From NCBI RefSeq assembly GCF_023156585.1, contig NZ_JALNMI010000004.1, positions 324,753 to 388,752 on the forward strand: DNA of 64,000 nucleotides. The letters are read 5' to 3'. The position numbers and the translations under genes are program-made. The notes beneath the pieces are model-generated. The model saw nothing but the letters and a program-made list of their open reading frames with translations. It had not been told where the DNA came from and did not search any database. This document shows, one piece after another, positions 54,684-62,078 of this stretch (its first letter is position 1; each line of letters opens with the position of its first letter). This stretch comes from Subsaxibacter sp. CAU 1640 (lineage in GTDB: Bacteria; Bacteroidota; Bacteroidia; Flavobacteriales; Flavobacteriaceae).

Positions 54684-54870
54684 GCACAACTCGTTATATC
54701 ATCACTAAAATAATCATTTAATGGATGTGGTGTCGGGATATCGATACTTTTTCCTATGCTTTTTTGTCTTTTGTTATTCAGTAAAATGCCAAAGCTTTAC
54801 GTCTTCAACAAACACCCCAAATATTAAATCAAAAAAAAACCACAAACTCCTGTTATAGAATCTGTGGTTT
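54684..54870. repeat. Cassette site S10: left arm plus shared element at the right edge of the array
   Basis: GCACAAC-TC-GTTATATCATC followed by the same element as in S4 and S7, including ATATCGATACTTTTTCCTAT and the terminator hairpin at 54837-54870. No matching right arm follows, so the array seems to end here. A separate hairpin, TCCTCC / GGAGGA, lies beyond it near 54880. Confidence 0.7.
54837..54870 (-). terminator. Terminator inside site S10
   Basis: AAACCACA / TGTGGTTT stem followed by T-run on the minus strand, third copy. It would stop read-through from the gene at 54910. Confidence 0.72.
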
Positions 54871-54909
54871 AATTTTATCCTCCCCCTTTGGAGGAGCTAG
54901 AGAGGCTAT

Positions 54910-55857
54910 TTACTCCTCAATCCTTCTAAACTCCAAGCCTTTTATAGACTTAAACTCGGCACTTTTCACACCATACACAGCCTTTGCCGAGGCTTTAGCC
55001 GTCTGGTAACGGTCTACCAATCCTACAGTTTCCTCATTAAAACACTTGTTACGCTCACGTCTGGTAGCAGTCAATTCCGCTTGGCTCACATCAACACTTT
55101 CGTTGGCACTTGCCATTTGTGTCGCACGTCCCTTTAAAGCTGCCAATTGCAAATCAGCAACTATCGGGTCATAACTCTCCACAGTAGAAACAAGCGTAAT
55201 CAAACCGTTAAAGTGTTCCAACTTGTTCACAAACGTCGTTTGGCAAGCGCTTATGTGGTTAGCATTCTCCTCATTAGGGTCTATCGCAATAATACGTTCC
55301 CCTCGCAGCTTCTTCACATAATGGTCCGCACGTACTATAGTAGTCCATGGCGCACCACTAGCCTTCAGTTCATTCAATACTCTAGTTCCCAATGCCTCAA
55401 TATCATCATAAAGCATAAACCGATCCTTCAAAATGTTACCATGCATCACCAACTTATCATTTACCGCAGCCACTAGCTCTCCCGCAAGTGCTACAATAGC
55501 CTGTAGGCTAGCCAACACTATTAAGGTATTATTAGACAACCATTCAGGAACAAACGTCGCGATGTTTGCGTTAAACTTTCTTCCGTTTTCTACCGTAGCA
55601 GCCATACTTCTATCCTTCTTTGTACTCTTTACAGGTTTTTTAGCCTCCTCACCCGTCCTATTCGCCGGTCGCTTCACAGCAACCTTCTCGGGTTCCTCCG
55701 TGGGTTGAGACGCAGGCGTTTGTTCTGCCATAGCATCTGTTGCAGCTTGGTTAGTGCTGTTAAATCCTTCTTTCATTGCCTCAAAATTGGTGTCGGTGTT
55801 TTGAGACTCGACTTGTCCGTTTGTTGAATCTTGTTGATTCGCATTATTTGTAATCAT
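54910..55857 (-). CDS. Hypothetical protein with unusual composition, 315 aa
   Basis: Start MITNNANQQDSTNGQVESQN. Residues 1-95 are a disordered Q/N/T and P/E/K-rich segment with lysine/arginine patches (KRPANRTGEEAKKPVKSTKK). Residues 100-315 are helical with coiled-coil-like heptads (LIVLASLQAIVALAGELVAA). No signal peptide, no recognised domain. G+C is higher than in the array. I reject the frame extension to 56118 because the conserved-looking part begins at 55857. It borders the cassette array. Confidence 0.65.
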   Translation of the reverse strand: MITNNANQQDSTNGQVESQNTDTNFEAMKEGFNSTNQAATDAMAEQTPASQPTEEPEKVAVKRPANRTGEEAKKPVKSTKKDRSMAATVENGRKFNANIATFVPEWLSNNTLIVLASLQAIVALAGELVAAVNDKLVMHGNILKDRFMLYDDIEALGTRVLNELKASGAPWTTIVRADHYVKKLRGERIIAIDPNEENANHISACQTTFVNKLEHFNGLITLVSTVESYDPIVADLQLAALKGRATQMASANESVDVSQAELTATRRERNKCFNEETVGLVDRYQTAKASAKAVYGVKSAEFKSIKGLEFRRIEE

Positions 55858-56216
55858 AAAATGGTTGTAGTCTAGACTTGGGGTTAGGATCCCACGTGTC
55901 ACGTACACTGCATAGTCCTGACTAGGTAGTTGAAAGCAGTGCGTAGGAGTATTGTATCGGGTTGGGCAAATGTTTTGCTCCCGAGAAATGTCTCGTAATG
56001 TAATTGTAAACTTAAAAGGTACCTTATGCAGTCTTTTGGCCCTTACACTCTCCTCGCGATTGAGAAGCTTGGTGTCAATTGACGATGTAATATTAGAAAG
56101 GAAAAAATTAAAAAACAACTTTTTATCGAATTATTTTGCATTTAATCCTAAAATAATGCATTTCATCGATACTGATGAATTTAAAAGACACTTTTAATCA
56201 TCGATTTGATATCAAA
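55858..56216. other. Gene-free stretch upstream of the 54910 gene
   Basis: About 360 bp of mixed sequence with no convincing gene, containing CACGTGTCACGTACACTG and other short palindromic pieces. Probably the long leader or promoter region of the gene to its left. Confidence 0.4.
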
Positions 56217-56240
56217 AAAAGCAGGCATTTGTCTGCTTTT
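56217..56240 (-). terminator. Terminator of the SnoaL-like gene
   Basis: GCAGGCA / TGTCTGC stem (one wobble) inside A/T runs. On the minus strand it is followed by T7. Confidence 0.78.
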
Positions 56241-56266
56241 AGTACTATAAAGACTTTCAGAAATAC

Positions 56267-56728
56267 CTATTTAGATGATGGCGTTTCCTTTAAGGTGGAA
56301 TGCAAGTGTGTTATTTTCCATTCACCATCTGTCTTCACCCATATTTTTGTGACGAACTCCCGGATGTTGGTGGCATCATCTTTAGGATATTCTAATTTTC
56401 TGATAGTGTATCCAGACGTTTCGGTCAGTGGATAGATTTCCAATGTATCTGACGTTGGGGTTTTAAAAGGTCTCGGTATGGCGTTGCAAAATTTCATAAC
56501 CACTTCTTTTGAGGGCACTTTATTGCCATTGGCAAGAAAGGTAATGTCTGCAGCCATTAGGCTCAAAACTTGCTCGCAGTCTCCTTTTTTAAATGCCTCT
56601 TGTTCCATCAAGGCCGCCACCTTTATTTCTGATTTGATGTTTTCAATGTCTAGCGCTTGGCTAAATAGCTTAGTAGATGTCAACACTATGATAAGTGATA
56701 AGATGCTAAAGATGAACGGCTTTTTCAT
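56267..56728 (-). CDS. Exported SnoaL/NTF2-like (DUF4440-type) protein
   Basis: A 153-aa protein with signal peptide (MKKPFIFSILSLIIVLTSTK) and one cystatin-like alpha+beta barrel: EQEAFKKGDCEQVLSLMAAD, ITFLANGNKVPSKEVVMKFC and the final strand VWVKTD-like IWVKTDGEWKITHLHST. Such domains bind small molecules or act as accessory enzymes. Substrate unknown. Confidence 0.83.
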   Translation of the reverse strand: MKKPFIFSILSLIIVLTSTKLFSQALDIENIKSEIKVAALMEQEAFKKGDCEQVLSLMAADITFLANGNKVPSKEVVMKFCNAIPRPFKTPTSDTLEIYPLTETSGYTIRKLEYPKDDATNIREFVTKIWVKTDGEWKITHLHSTLKETPSSK

Positions 56729-56799
56729 GATTCATATTTGATCATTTAAAGTTAGGGAATTTTTTTGGAAGCATCTGGATAGAAATTGACACGAAAAAA

Positions 56800-56815
56800 G
56801 CAGACCTTCGCCTGC
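56800..56815 (-). terminator. Terminator of the sulfotransferase gene
   Basis: GCAGAC-CTTC-GCCTGC stem with one wobble. T6 follows on the minus strand. Confidence 0.75.
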
Positions 56816-56825
56816 ACACTATTGT

Positions 56826-57566
56826 CTAAAATTCATACCCGAACCTCTCAATATCTTCTTTATAAAGGTCGCCTATGATGTTTTTTGTATGGTCTGTATA
56901 GAAATCTTGATAATTATAGGAATTTTTGCTTTTGTTTTTGTGCGGTAGTGCCGTCATGTCTATATTCAACAGAGTGGCTATTTGTTGCAGGTCTTCTTGC
57001 ATGGTTTCAATCTTACCAATATAGTCCATCTCATTCAAACGGTATTTCGGATTGGTAAACCCACTGCAATGGTGCAAAATGTTGTCTATGCCTTTCACAT
57101 AGACATCGGTAGGCACTTCATAGGGCACGGTATGCCCATGCACATCAGACCACTTAAGATACATTACAAAATCTTCAAACTGTGGAAATATTTTTCCCCA
57201 TTTTGATCCGCGGGTGAACATCAAATACGCCGAGACAATCCTCGCATACGGATTGCGTACAAAGGTAAACTTTAGACTATCATTCCATATTGTATCAGGT
57301 ATCAGCTCCCTTCCTGTTCTATTGGGGAAGTTTCCTGGTCTTGCCACACAGGATACCACAGCAGGATGGTGCTCAAATGCCTCTATAAGCGACGTACCTG
57401 CACATTTGTGGATATGCATAAAGATACCTTTGATGTTATCTCCTTTGCTCAGCAAGAGTTCCGTCCCCAAAGTAATAGGACCCACTTGCTGCTGGGCGGG
57501 CGTTTTTTTCAATCTTTTTGAAATCTTGAATATAATAGGAGGTATCAGCTGCCGTGCAATGTTCAT
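56826..57566 (-). CDS. Sulfotransferase family 2 protein
   Basis: A 246-aa protein (start MNIARQLIPPII). PAPS-binding 5'-phosphosulfate loop MHIHKCAGTSLIEAF near residue 50, 3'-phosphate motif FVRNPYARIVSAYLMF near 105. This is the Golgi-type Sulfotransfer_2 family, in bacteria used to sulfate surface carbohydrates or lipids. No other polysaccharide genes are adjacent, so the acceptor is unknown. The longer frame to 57596 is not needed. Confidence 0.87.
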   Translation of the reverse strand: MNIARQLIPPIIFKISKRLKKTPAQQQVGPITLGTELLLSKGDNIKGIFMHIHKCAGTSLIEAFEHHPAVVSCVARPGNFPNRTGRELIPDTIWNDSLKFTFVRNPYARIVSAYLMFTRGSKWGKIFPQFEDFVMYLKWSDVHGHTVPYEVPTDVYVKGIDNILHHCSGFTNPKYRLNEMDYIGKIETMQEDLQQIATLLNIDMTALPHKNKSKNSYNYQDFYTDHTKNIIGDLYKEDIERFGYEF

Positions 57567-57685
57567 AGTGCTATTTATTAAAATGAAATAAGACAACGAG
57601 AGAATTCCATTGACCTATTTTAATGCAATATAGCTTGTTTTGAACAAACCACTACACAATTGATTTGTGATGAGGCTTCAGTAAA

Positions 57686-57777
57686 CAAAAAAAGCAGGCT
57701 TTCGCCTGCTTGATTTCCTTCTAACTAAACTAACTAATGTGACTTAAATCCCTTGAAAGCCACTACGATTAATAGCA
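57686..57777 (-). ncRNA. Small structured RNA, copy B (proposed new family)
   Basis: On the minus strand: CATCTTTG (-7-like, 57781-57788), then a stem-loop GTGGCTT / AAGTCAC with an 11-nt loop (57739-57763), then a terminator AAGCAGGC / GCCTGCTT (57692-57711) and T7. It shares order, spacing and loop shape with the copies at 57915 and 59096, with changed stem bases. CTTACACAATTT lies at the same distance upstream in all three. Confidence 0.6.
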
Positions 57778-57914
57778 CAACAAAGATGGGCCCAATATTT
57801 AAGGCTACTCTTACACAATTTTTGGAAATCGTTACATAACTTGTAGGAATCTTAAATTTGTTACATAAAGAAATTTGCGTTGCCATCTTTTCTTTAAATA
57901 GAAATGGCCATAAA

Positions 57915-58002
57915 CAGAAAAAAGCAGGCTAGCACCTGCTTTATTTTCTTTACATCAATAGCTTAAGCCCCAAGAAAGCTATTGTTGTTATTTTTAAATA
58001 GC
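57915..58002 (-). ncRNA. Small structured RNA, copy A
   Basis: Minus strand: CATCTTTG (58007-58014), stem CAATAGCTT / AAGCTATTG (57956-57984, 9 bp, 11-nt loop), terminator AAAGCAGG / CCTGCTTT (57921-57942) with T6. It begins about 70 bp after the end of the cation efflux gene. A 13-codon frame inside it is broken in copy C by one extra base, so it is unlikely to be coding. Confidence 0.65.
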
Positions 58003-58073
58003 ATTACAAAGATGGTGTAAATTCTTATCTGATGTCTTACACAATTTCAATAATTTGTTACAAAAATTCAACA

Positions 58074-58964
58074 TTACTCTAGATATTGCCTTTTATCTGG
58101 TTCAACATGTATAGTGATATGAGCTATTTCAGGTAACTGATCCTGAAGGGTGTCTTGTAATTGATGCGCCAAATAGTGACCTTCTGCAACCGAGATGTCA
58201 CCATCTACCAGAGCATGCAGCTCTACAAGATATTTCATTCCAGCTTTCCGCACAAAGCACTTTTCGGTTCCTTCTATACCGTCTACCGTTAAGGCTATCT
58301 TCCGGATATCAGCTACCACATCATCATACAGATGCTCGTCCATAATCTCTCCAAGGGCTGGCCTAAATATGAGATAGGCATTATAAAGAATGAATGCTGA
58401 AGCGAACAATGCCGCCCAATCATCAGCAGTTTCATAGCCTTTTCCAAAAATCAATGCAATGGAAATTCCTATAAATGCAGTTACGGAGGTAATCGCATCA
58501 CTTCTATGATGCCAAGCATCAGCCTTTAGAGAAGAGCTATTTATTTTTTTGTTTTTGTTAAGCACATATCGATAAGATCCTTCTTTCCAAAGAATAATAC
58601 CAGCAAGTACAATCAATGTCCACGCCTCTGGAACTTTATGAGGCGTACGGATGTTAACAATGCTCTCATAACCTATAACGGTAGCAGAGGTAACCAAAAA
58701 AGCCACGACCATAAAGGTGATAAGTGGTTCGATACGCGAATGCCCAAACGGATGATTTTCATCTGGTGGTTTTTGTGCATACTTAAAGCCAAGCAGTACA
58801 AAAAAGGATGAAAAAATGTCTGCTGTAGATTCGATACCATCAGCAATTAAGGCATAAGAATTACCTAAAAAACCTGATATCAATTTAACACCTGCCAACA
58901 AGGTATTACTTAAAAGACTAAAATAAGTAGCCTTAATAGCTGATGCTTCATTGGTCGACTCCAT
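58074..58964 (-). CDS. Cation diffusion facilitator (CDF) family efflux transporter
   Basis: A 296-aa inner-membrane protein (ATG at 58964, MESTNEASAIKATYFSLLSN). Six spans and the CDF hallmarks: ALIADGIESTADIFSSFFVL (first D-x3-D-like metal site), HPFGHSRIEPL, HHRSDAITSVTAF (second site), then a cytoplasmic domain KYLVELHALVDGDISVAEGH. It exports zinc, iron or manganese in exchange for protons. Flanked by two near-identical small RNA copies. Confidence 0.94.
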   Translation of the reverse strand: MESTNEASAIKATYFSLLSNTLLAGVKLISGFLGNSYALIADGIESTADIFSSFFVLLGFKYAQKPPDENHPFGHSRIEPLITFMVVAFLVTSATVIGYESIVNIRTPHKVPEAWTLIVLAGIILWKEGSYRYVLNKNKKINSSSLKADAWHHRSDAITSVTAFIGISIALIFGKGYETADDWAALFASAFILYNAYLIFRPALGEIMDEHLYDDVVADIRKIALTVDGIEGTEKCFVRKAGMKYLVELHALVDGDISVAEGHYLAHQLQDTLQDQLPEIAHITIHVEPDKRQYLE

Positions 58965-59095
58965 CGATTTATTTATTATTGAGCACAAAGTTACGATTTG
59001 AAGATAGAAGTATCATGTCAAAAATTATTTTAATCTAGAGAACACGCCAGATTAGTTGGTTAAGGTAAATAGATGAATATATAAATTCATATAAA

Positions 59096-59184
59096 CAGAA
59101 AAAAGCAGGCTAGCACCTGCTTTGTTTTCTTTACATCAATAGCTTAAGCCCCAAGAAAAGCTATTGGTGTTATTTTTAAATAGC
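59096..59184 (-). ncRNA. Small structured RNA, copy C
   Basis: Minus strand: CATCTTTG (59189-59196), stem CAATAGCTT / AAGCTATTG (59137-59166, 12-nt loop, one base longer than copy A), terminator AAAGCAGG / CCTGCTTT (59102-59123) with T6. About 150 bp are nearly identical to copy A. It lies upstream of the CDF gene on the same strand. Confidence 0.65.
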
Positions 59185-59316
59185 ATTACAAAGATGGTGT
59201 AAATTCTTATCTGATGTCTTACACAATTTCATTAATGTGTTATAGATATCCCATATTTAATATTTGTTTTGAATTCAAAAAGGCCAAAATAATCTTTTAT
59301 ACTTTACAGATTTTCT

Positions 59317-59324
59317 TACTTTTG
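59317..59324 (+). promoter_or_regulatory. -7 box TACTTTTG for the delta-60 repeat gene
   Basis: Exact TAnnTTTG match 17 bases before the ATG at 59342. Confidence 0.55.
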
Positions 59325-59341
59325 ACCACTAACAAAATAAA

Positions 59342-60883
59342 ATGGATTTTATGAACTTGAAAACTACTCTTTTTAGTGTTGGGCTTATTTTTGCTGGCCT
59401 GTCCTTACAATCTCAAACTCCAGGGTCTTTGGACACCTCTTTTGGAACTAATGGAAAGGTGCTGACCAACCTTTATGGATACCAAGAAATTTTTGATACT
59501 GCACTACAGTCCGACGGTAAAATTATATCTGTAGGCAGAAGTAAAAATGGTAACGATTACAACTTTTGTATTTTCAGACACAATGTTGACGGCTCTTTAG
59601 ACACATCTTTTGGGACCAATGGTGGTGTGGTGATTGATATCAAAGGAAATGCTGATTATGATGAAGCGCGTGCTGTAGTGGTGCAACCAGATGATAAAAT
59701 TATAGTGGGTGGTAGTGCTGGTTTAGAAGCTACTAACGGAAACAGTCACTTTGCATTGGTAAGATTAAATGTCAATGGAACATTAGATTCAACATTCGGT
59801 ACTGGTGGTATTACGTCTTTTATTGTGGGCAGTGATACGAGCGACCCAGACGGCAGAATCTATAAATTAAAACTTCAAGCAGACGGTAAGATACTTGCTG
59901 CAGGTAGTGCCCGTAACACCACAACATTTCGTGATTTTGCCTTGGTAAGACTTCTCTCCAATGGTGCTTTAGATTCTGATTTTAGTAATGATGGAAAGGT
60001 AACAGTTGATTTCGGATATATTTTAGACAGAGCGGTAGATTTTAACATCGAAGACGATGGTAAAATAACTGTTGTTGGCGATACAAGTAGCGATGTAGGA
60101 TTGGCTCGTTTTTTTGATTATGGCTCGTTAGATACCTCTTATGGCACAAGTGGTAAAATAACAGTTGATAATGGCAGTACTTTCATTATGAGTGGCGCAG
60201 CCTTTCAACCTGATGGAAAAGTTTTGGTTTTGGGAAATATCTCAAATGACCTTGTTTTGAGGAGATTGAATACCGATGGAACTTTTGATGCTACCTTTGG
60301 TACGGCAGGAAGCGTCACTACAGATATTGACAACTCTAGTTCTGATACAGGCTCTACCGATCTATTGGTTCAACCTGACGGAAATATAATTGTTACTGCG
60401 TTATGCAATACAGGCGGTACAAGATATTTTGGTATATTGCGCTATACTGGTGCAGGAACTTTAGATCCTACATTTAGCAATGATGGTATAGTGCTTACTA
60501 ACTTTTTAGGAGGGGCTAACACTGCTACAAGTGCCTTATTTCAAAATGATGGAAAATTAGTGATAGGTGGTTTTGCTGGATTCACTGGTCAAACAGAGTT
60601 GGCTTTAGCAAGATACTATACTGGTATATCATTGGGAACCCCTACAGTAGAGAACGCTACCGTTAAAGTTTATCCAAACCCTACATCTGGAATTCTTAAT
60701 ATTCAAAACTCTTTGAACTCTTTAGCATCTCAAAAATACAGTGTTGTTGATCAGTTGGGAAGAGTTGTTGCAAATGGAACTTTCATGGATGGAATAAATA
60801 ATCAGATTAATCTATCAACATTAAACTCTGGCGTTTATCATATTGTTTTACAGAATACCACTATTAAAATAGTGAAGCAGTAA
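59342..60883 (+). CDS. Delta-60 repeat protein with T9SS type A sorting domain
   Basis: A 513-aa protein with signal peptide (MNLKTTLFSVGLIFAGLSLQ after a three-residue extension). Seven or so delta-60 beta-propeller-like repeats start with G-LDTSFGTNGKV or a variant and continue with QPDGKI--VG. From about residue 430 is the type IX secretion tail (VKVYPNPTSGILNIQ, LSTLNSGVYHIVL, IKIVKQ), so it is exported through the outer membrane and attached to the surface. Ligand unknown. Confidence 0.93.
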   Translation: MDFMNLKTTLFSVGLIFAGLSLQSQTPGSLDTSFGTNGKVLTNLYGYQEIFDTALQSDGKIISVGRSKNGNDYNFCIFRHNVDGSLDTSFGTNGGVVIDIKGNADYDEARAVVVQPDDKIIVGGSAGLEATNGNSHFALVRLNVNGTLDSTFGTGGITSFIVGSDTSDPDGRIYKLKLQADGKILAAGSARNTTTFRDFALVRLLSNGALDSDFSNDGKVTVDFGYILDRAVDFNIEDDGKITVVGDTSSDVGLARFFDYGSLDTSYGTSGKITVDNGSTFIMSGAAFQPDGKVLVLGNISNDLVLRRLNTDGTFDATFGTAGSVTTDIDNSSSDTGSTDLLVQPDGNIIVTALCNTGGTRYFGILRYTGAGTLDPTFSNDGIVLTNFLGGANTATSALFQNDGKLVIGGFAGFTGQTELALARYYTGISLGTPTVENATVKVYPNPTSGILNIQNSLNSLASQKYSVVDQLGRVVANGTFMDGINNQINLSTLNSGVYHIVLQNTTIKIVKQ

Positions 60884-60919
60884 AACGGCTCTTTTATAAG
60901 TGTTACTAAATCAAAAATA

Positions 60920-60951
60920 AAATCCGATGCCATTTAAAAGACATCGGATTT
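60920..60951 (+). terminator. Terminator of the delta-60 gene
   Basis: AAATCCGATG / CATCGGATTT, 10-bp stem with a 12-base loop, followed by T5. Confidence 0.85.
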
Positions 60952-60991
60952 TTTTATTAAAGACTATTAAAAATAGTGCCCAGACAATAAC

Positions 60992-61897
60992 TTATCGATA
61001 GGCAATTTCTCGTCTAGTTATATCTGCATATACCCATTTACCATTCACCATGTCATAGGATTTTTTGGTAATCCAATTGCCGCGTTCGTCGTAGGTATAT
61101 TCAAAACGTTGTATGTCTTTGCCTTCTTTGCTGATGCGCTCCAATTGGTCATAATCATAATCATCACCATAGAGGTCAACGGTTCTTGTTTTGTGGATGA
61201 ACTCGGTTTTTGTACCTATACTAAGATTAATGATATGATGCTCTAACTTTTTTTGATTTTGGTTGAGTATGATACTGTCCGTTTGGTCTAGATATAATTC
61301 TGGGTCGAGGTATGTTTTTTTTACCAATTTATAATTGCCATCATCCATCATTCTAAACCAGTGCTTGGTTTGTTTCACGATTGATTTTTCTGGGGAATAG
61401 ACTGTTTCCATGATGTAATCGTCATCGTTGCCCTCATAGGTTACTGTAAAGGTGTCTGGCTCTGGCACATTCAGAAGATATCGCTTCACCATAATTTTTT
61501 CTACATCAAATGACCCATTGGTATACTGACGTTCTTCCTTCATTGTGCTTGTATTTGGGTCGAGAATTTTGATAGCTTTTATTCTATTCCCATTCTGATT
61601 TTCATAGTTTATTTGCACATCAAAACTCAAGTCTTTGTTCAGATGATTTGTAAGGCTGTAAGATGTGAGCTGCGATGTATTGTTCCATCCCAAATAAGTA
61701 TCAAATACTGGGTATTCCTTGTTATCATCAATCGTAAATTCTTGTGTGGTTACACTTCTTACTTGAGAAATATCAACAATATCTGCGTTATTTTTAAAAT
61801 CCCAATCAGATGGATAATAGGGTATGTCATTTTGGGACATAGATAATTGCACAAAACATACTGCAATCATTATAAAGGCAAAATTTAAATGTTTCAT
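60992..61897 (-). CDS. Secreted hypothetical protein with YD-like C-terminus
   Basis: A 301-aa protein with signal peptide (MKHLNFAFIMIAVCFVQLSM). The body is strands of 12-20 residues. The C-terminal QRFEYTYDERGNWITKKSYD is like a single RHS/YD-type repeat, a motif common in Bacteroidota secreted proteins. No enzyme motif. The upstream region holds an 18-bp palindrome and a -7-like CATATTTG (61918-61925). Confidence 0.72.
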   Translation of the reverse strand: MKHLNFAFIMIAVCFVQLSMSQNDIPYYPSDWDFKNNADIVDISQVRSVTTQEFTIDDNKEYPVFDTYLGWNNTSQLTSYSLTNHLNKDLSFDVQINYENQNGNRIKAIKILDPNTSTMKEERQYTNGSFDVEKIMVKRYLLNVPEPDTFTVTYEGNDDDYIMETVYSPEKSIVKQTKHWFRMMDDGNYKLVKKTYLDPELYLDQTDSIILNQNQKKLEHHIINLSIGTKTEFIHKTRTVDLYGDDYDYDQLERISKEGKDIQRFEYTYDERGNWITKKSYDMVNGKWVYADITRREIAYR

Positions 61898-61948
61898 AAG
61901 TTATAATTAAATGATGTCCAAATATGAAAAGTTGATATAAATTTTCCT

Positions 61949-61966
61949 ATACGACATATGTCGTAT
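61949..61966. promoter_or_regulatory. 18-bp perfect palindrome, candidate operator
   Basis: ATACGACATATGTCGTAT reads the same on both strands. It lies 24 bp upstream of a -7-like box (CATATTTG, 61918-61925 on the minus strand) and 52 bp before the ATG of the 60992-61897 gene, where the -35 region would be. A homodimeric regulator site is the simplest reading. Confidence 0.6.
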
Positions 61967-61986
61967 TTATAATGGTATAAAAATAA

Positions 61987-62024
61987 ATAAACCTCAAAAG
62001 TCTTATTCGACTTTTGAGGTTTAT
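61987..62024 (-). terminator. Terminator of the DUF2911 gene
   Basis: ATAAACCTCAAAAGTC pairs with GACTTTTGAGGTTTAT (16 bp, 6-base loop), 55 bases after the stop on the minus strand. Very stable and symmetric. Confidence 0.87.
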
Positions 62025-62078
62025 GAGATAAAGCTTGTCTAAAATATTCAGTTGTTAATGACAACTAAAGACTCATCA

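Noticed and set aside
46074-54870. Insertion sequence or transposon reading of the repeated spacers
   Set aside because: No transposase, no target-site duplications, and the inverted arms lie within spacers between genes rather than around a single mobile unit.
55147-55476. 109-aa plus-strand frame opposite the unknown gene at 54910
   Set aside because: No start context and no protein-like pattern. The minus-strand frame is longer and has a clear domain-like layout.
57956-58003. 13-codon peptide in small RNA copy A
   Set aside because: The frame is disrupted by one extra base in the near-identical copy C, while the stem stays intact. This favours RNA over peptide.
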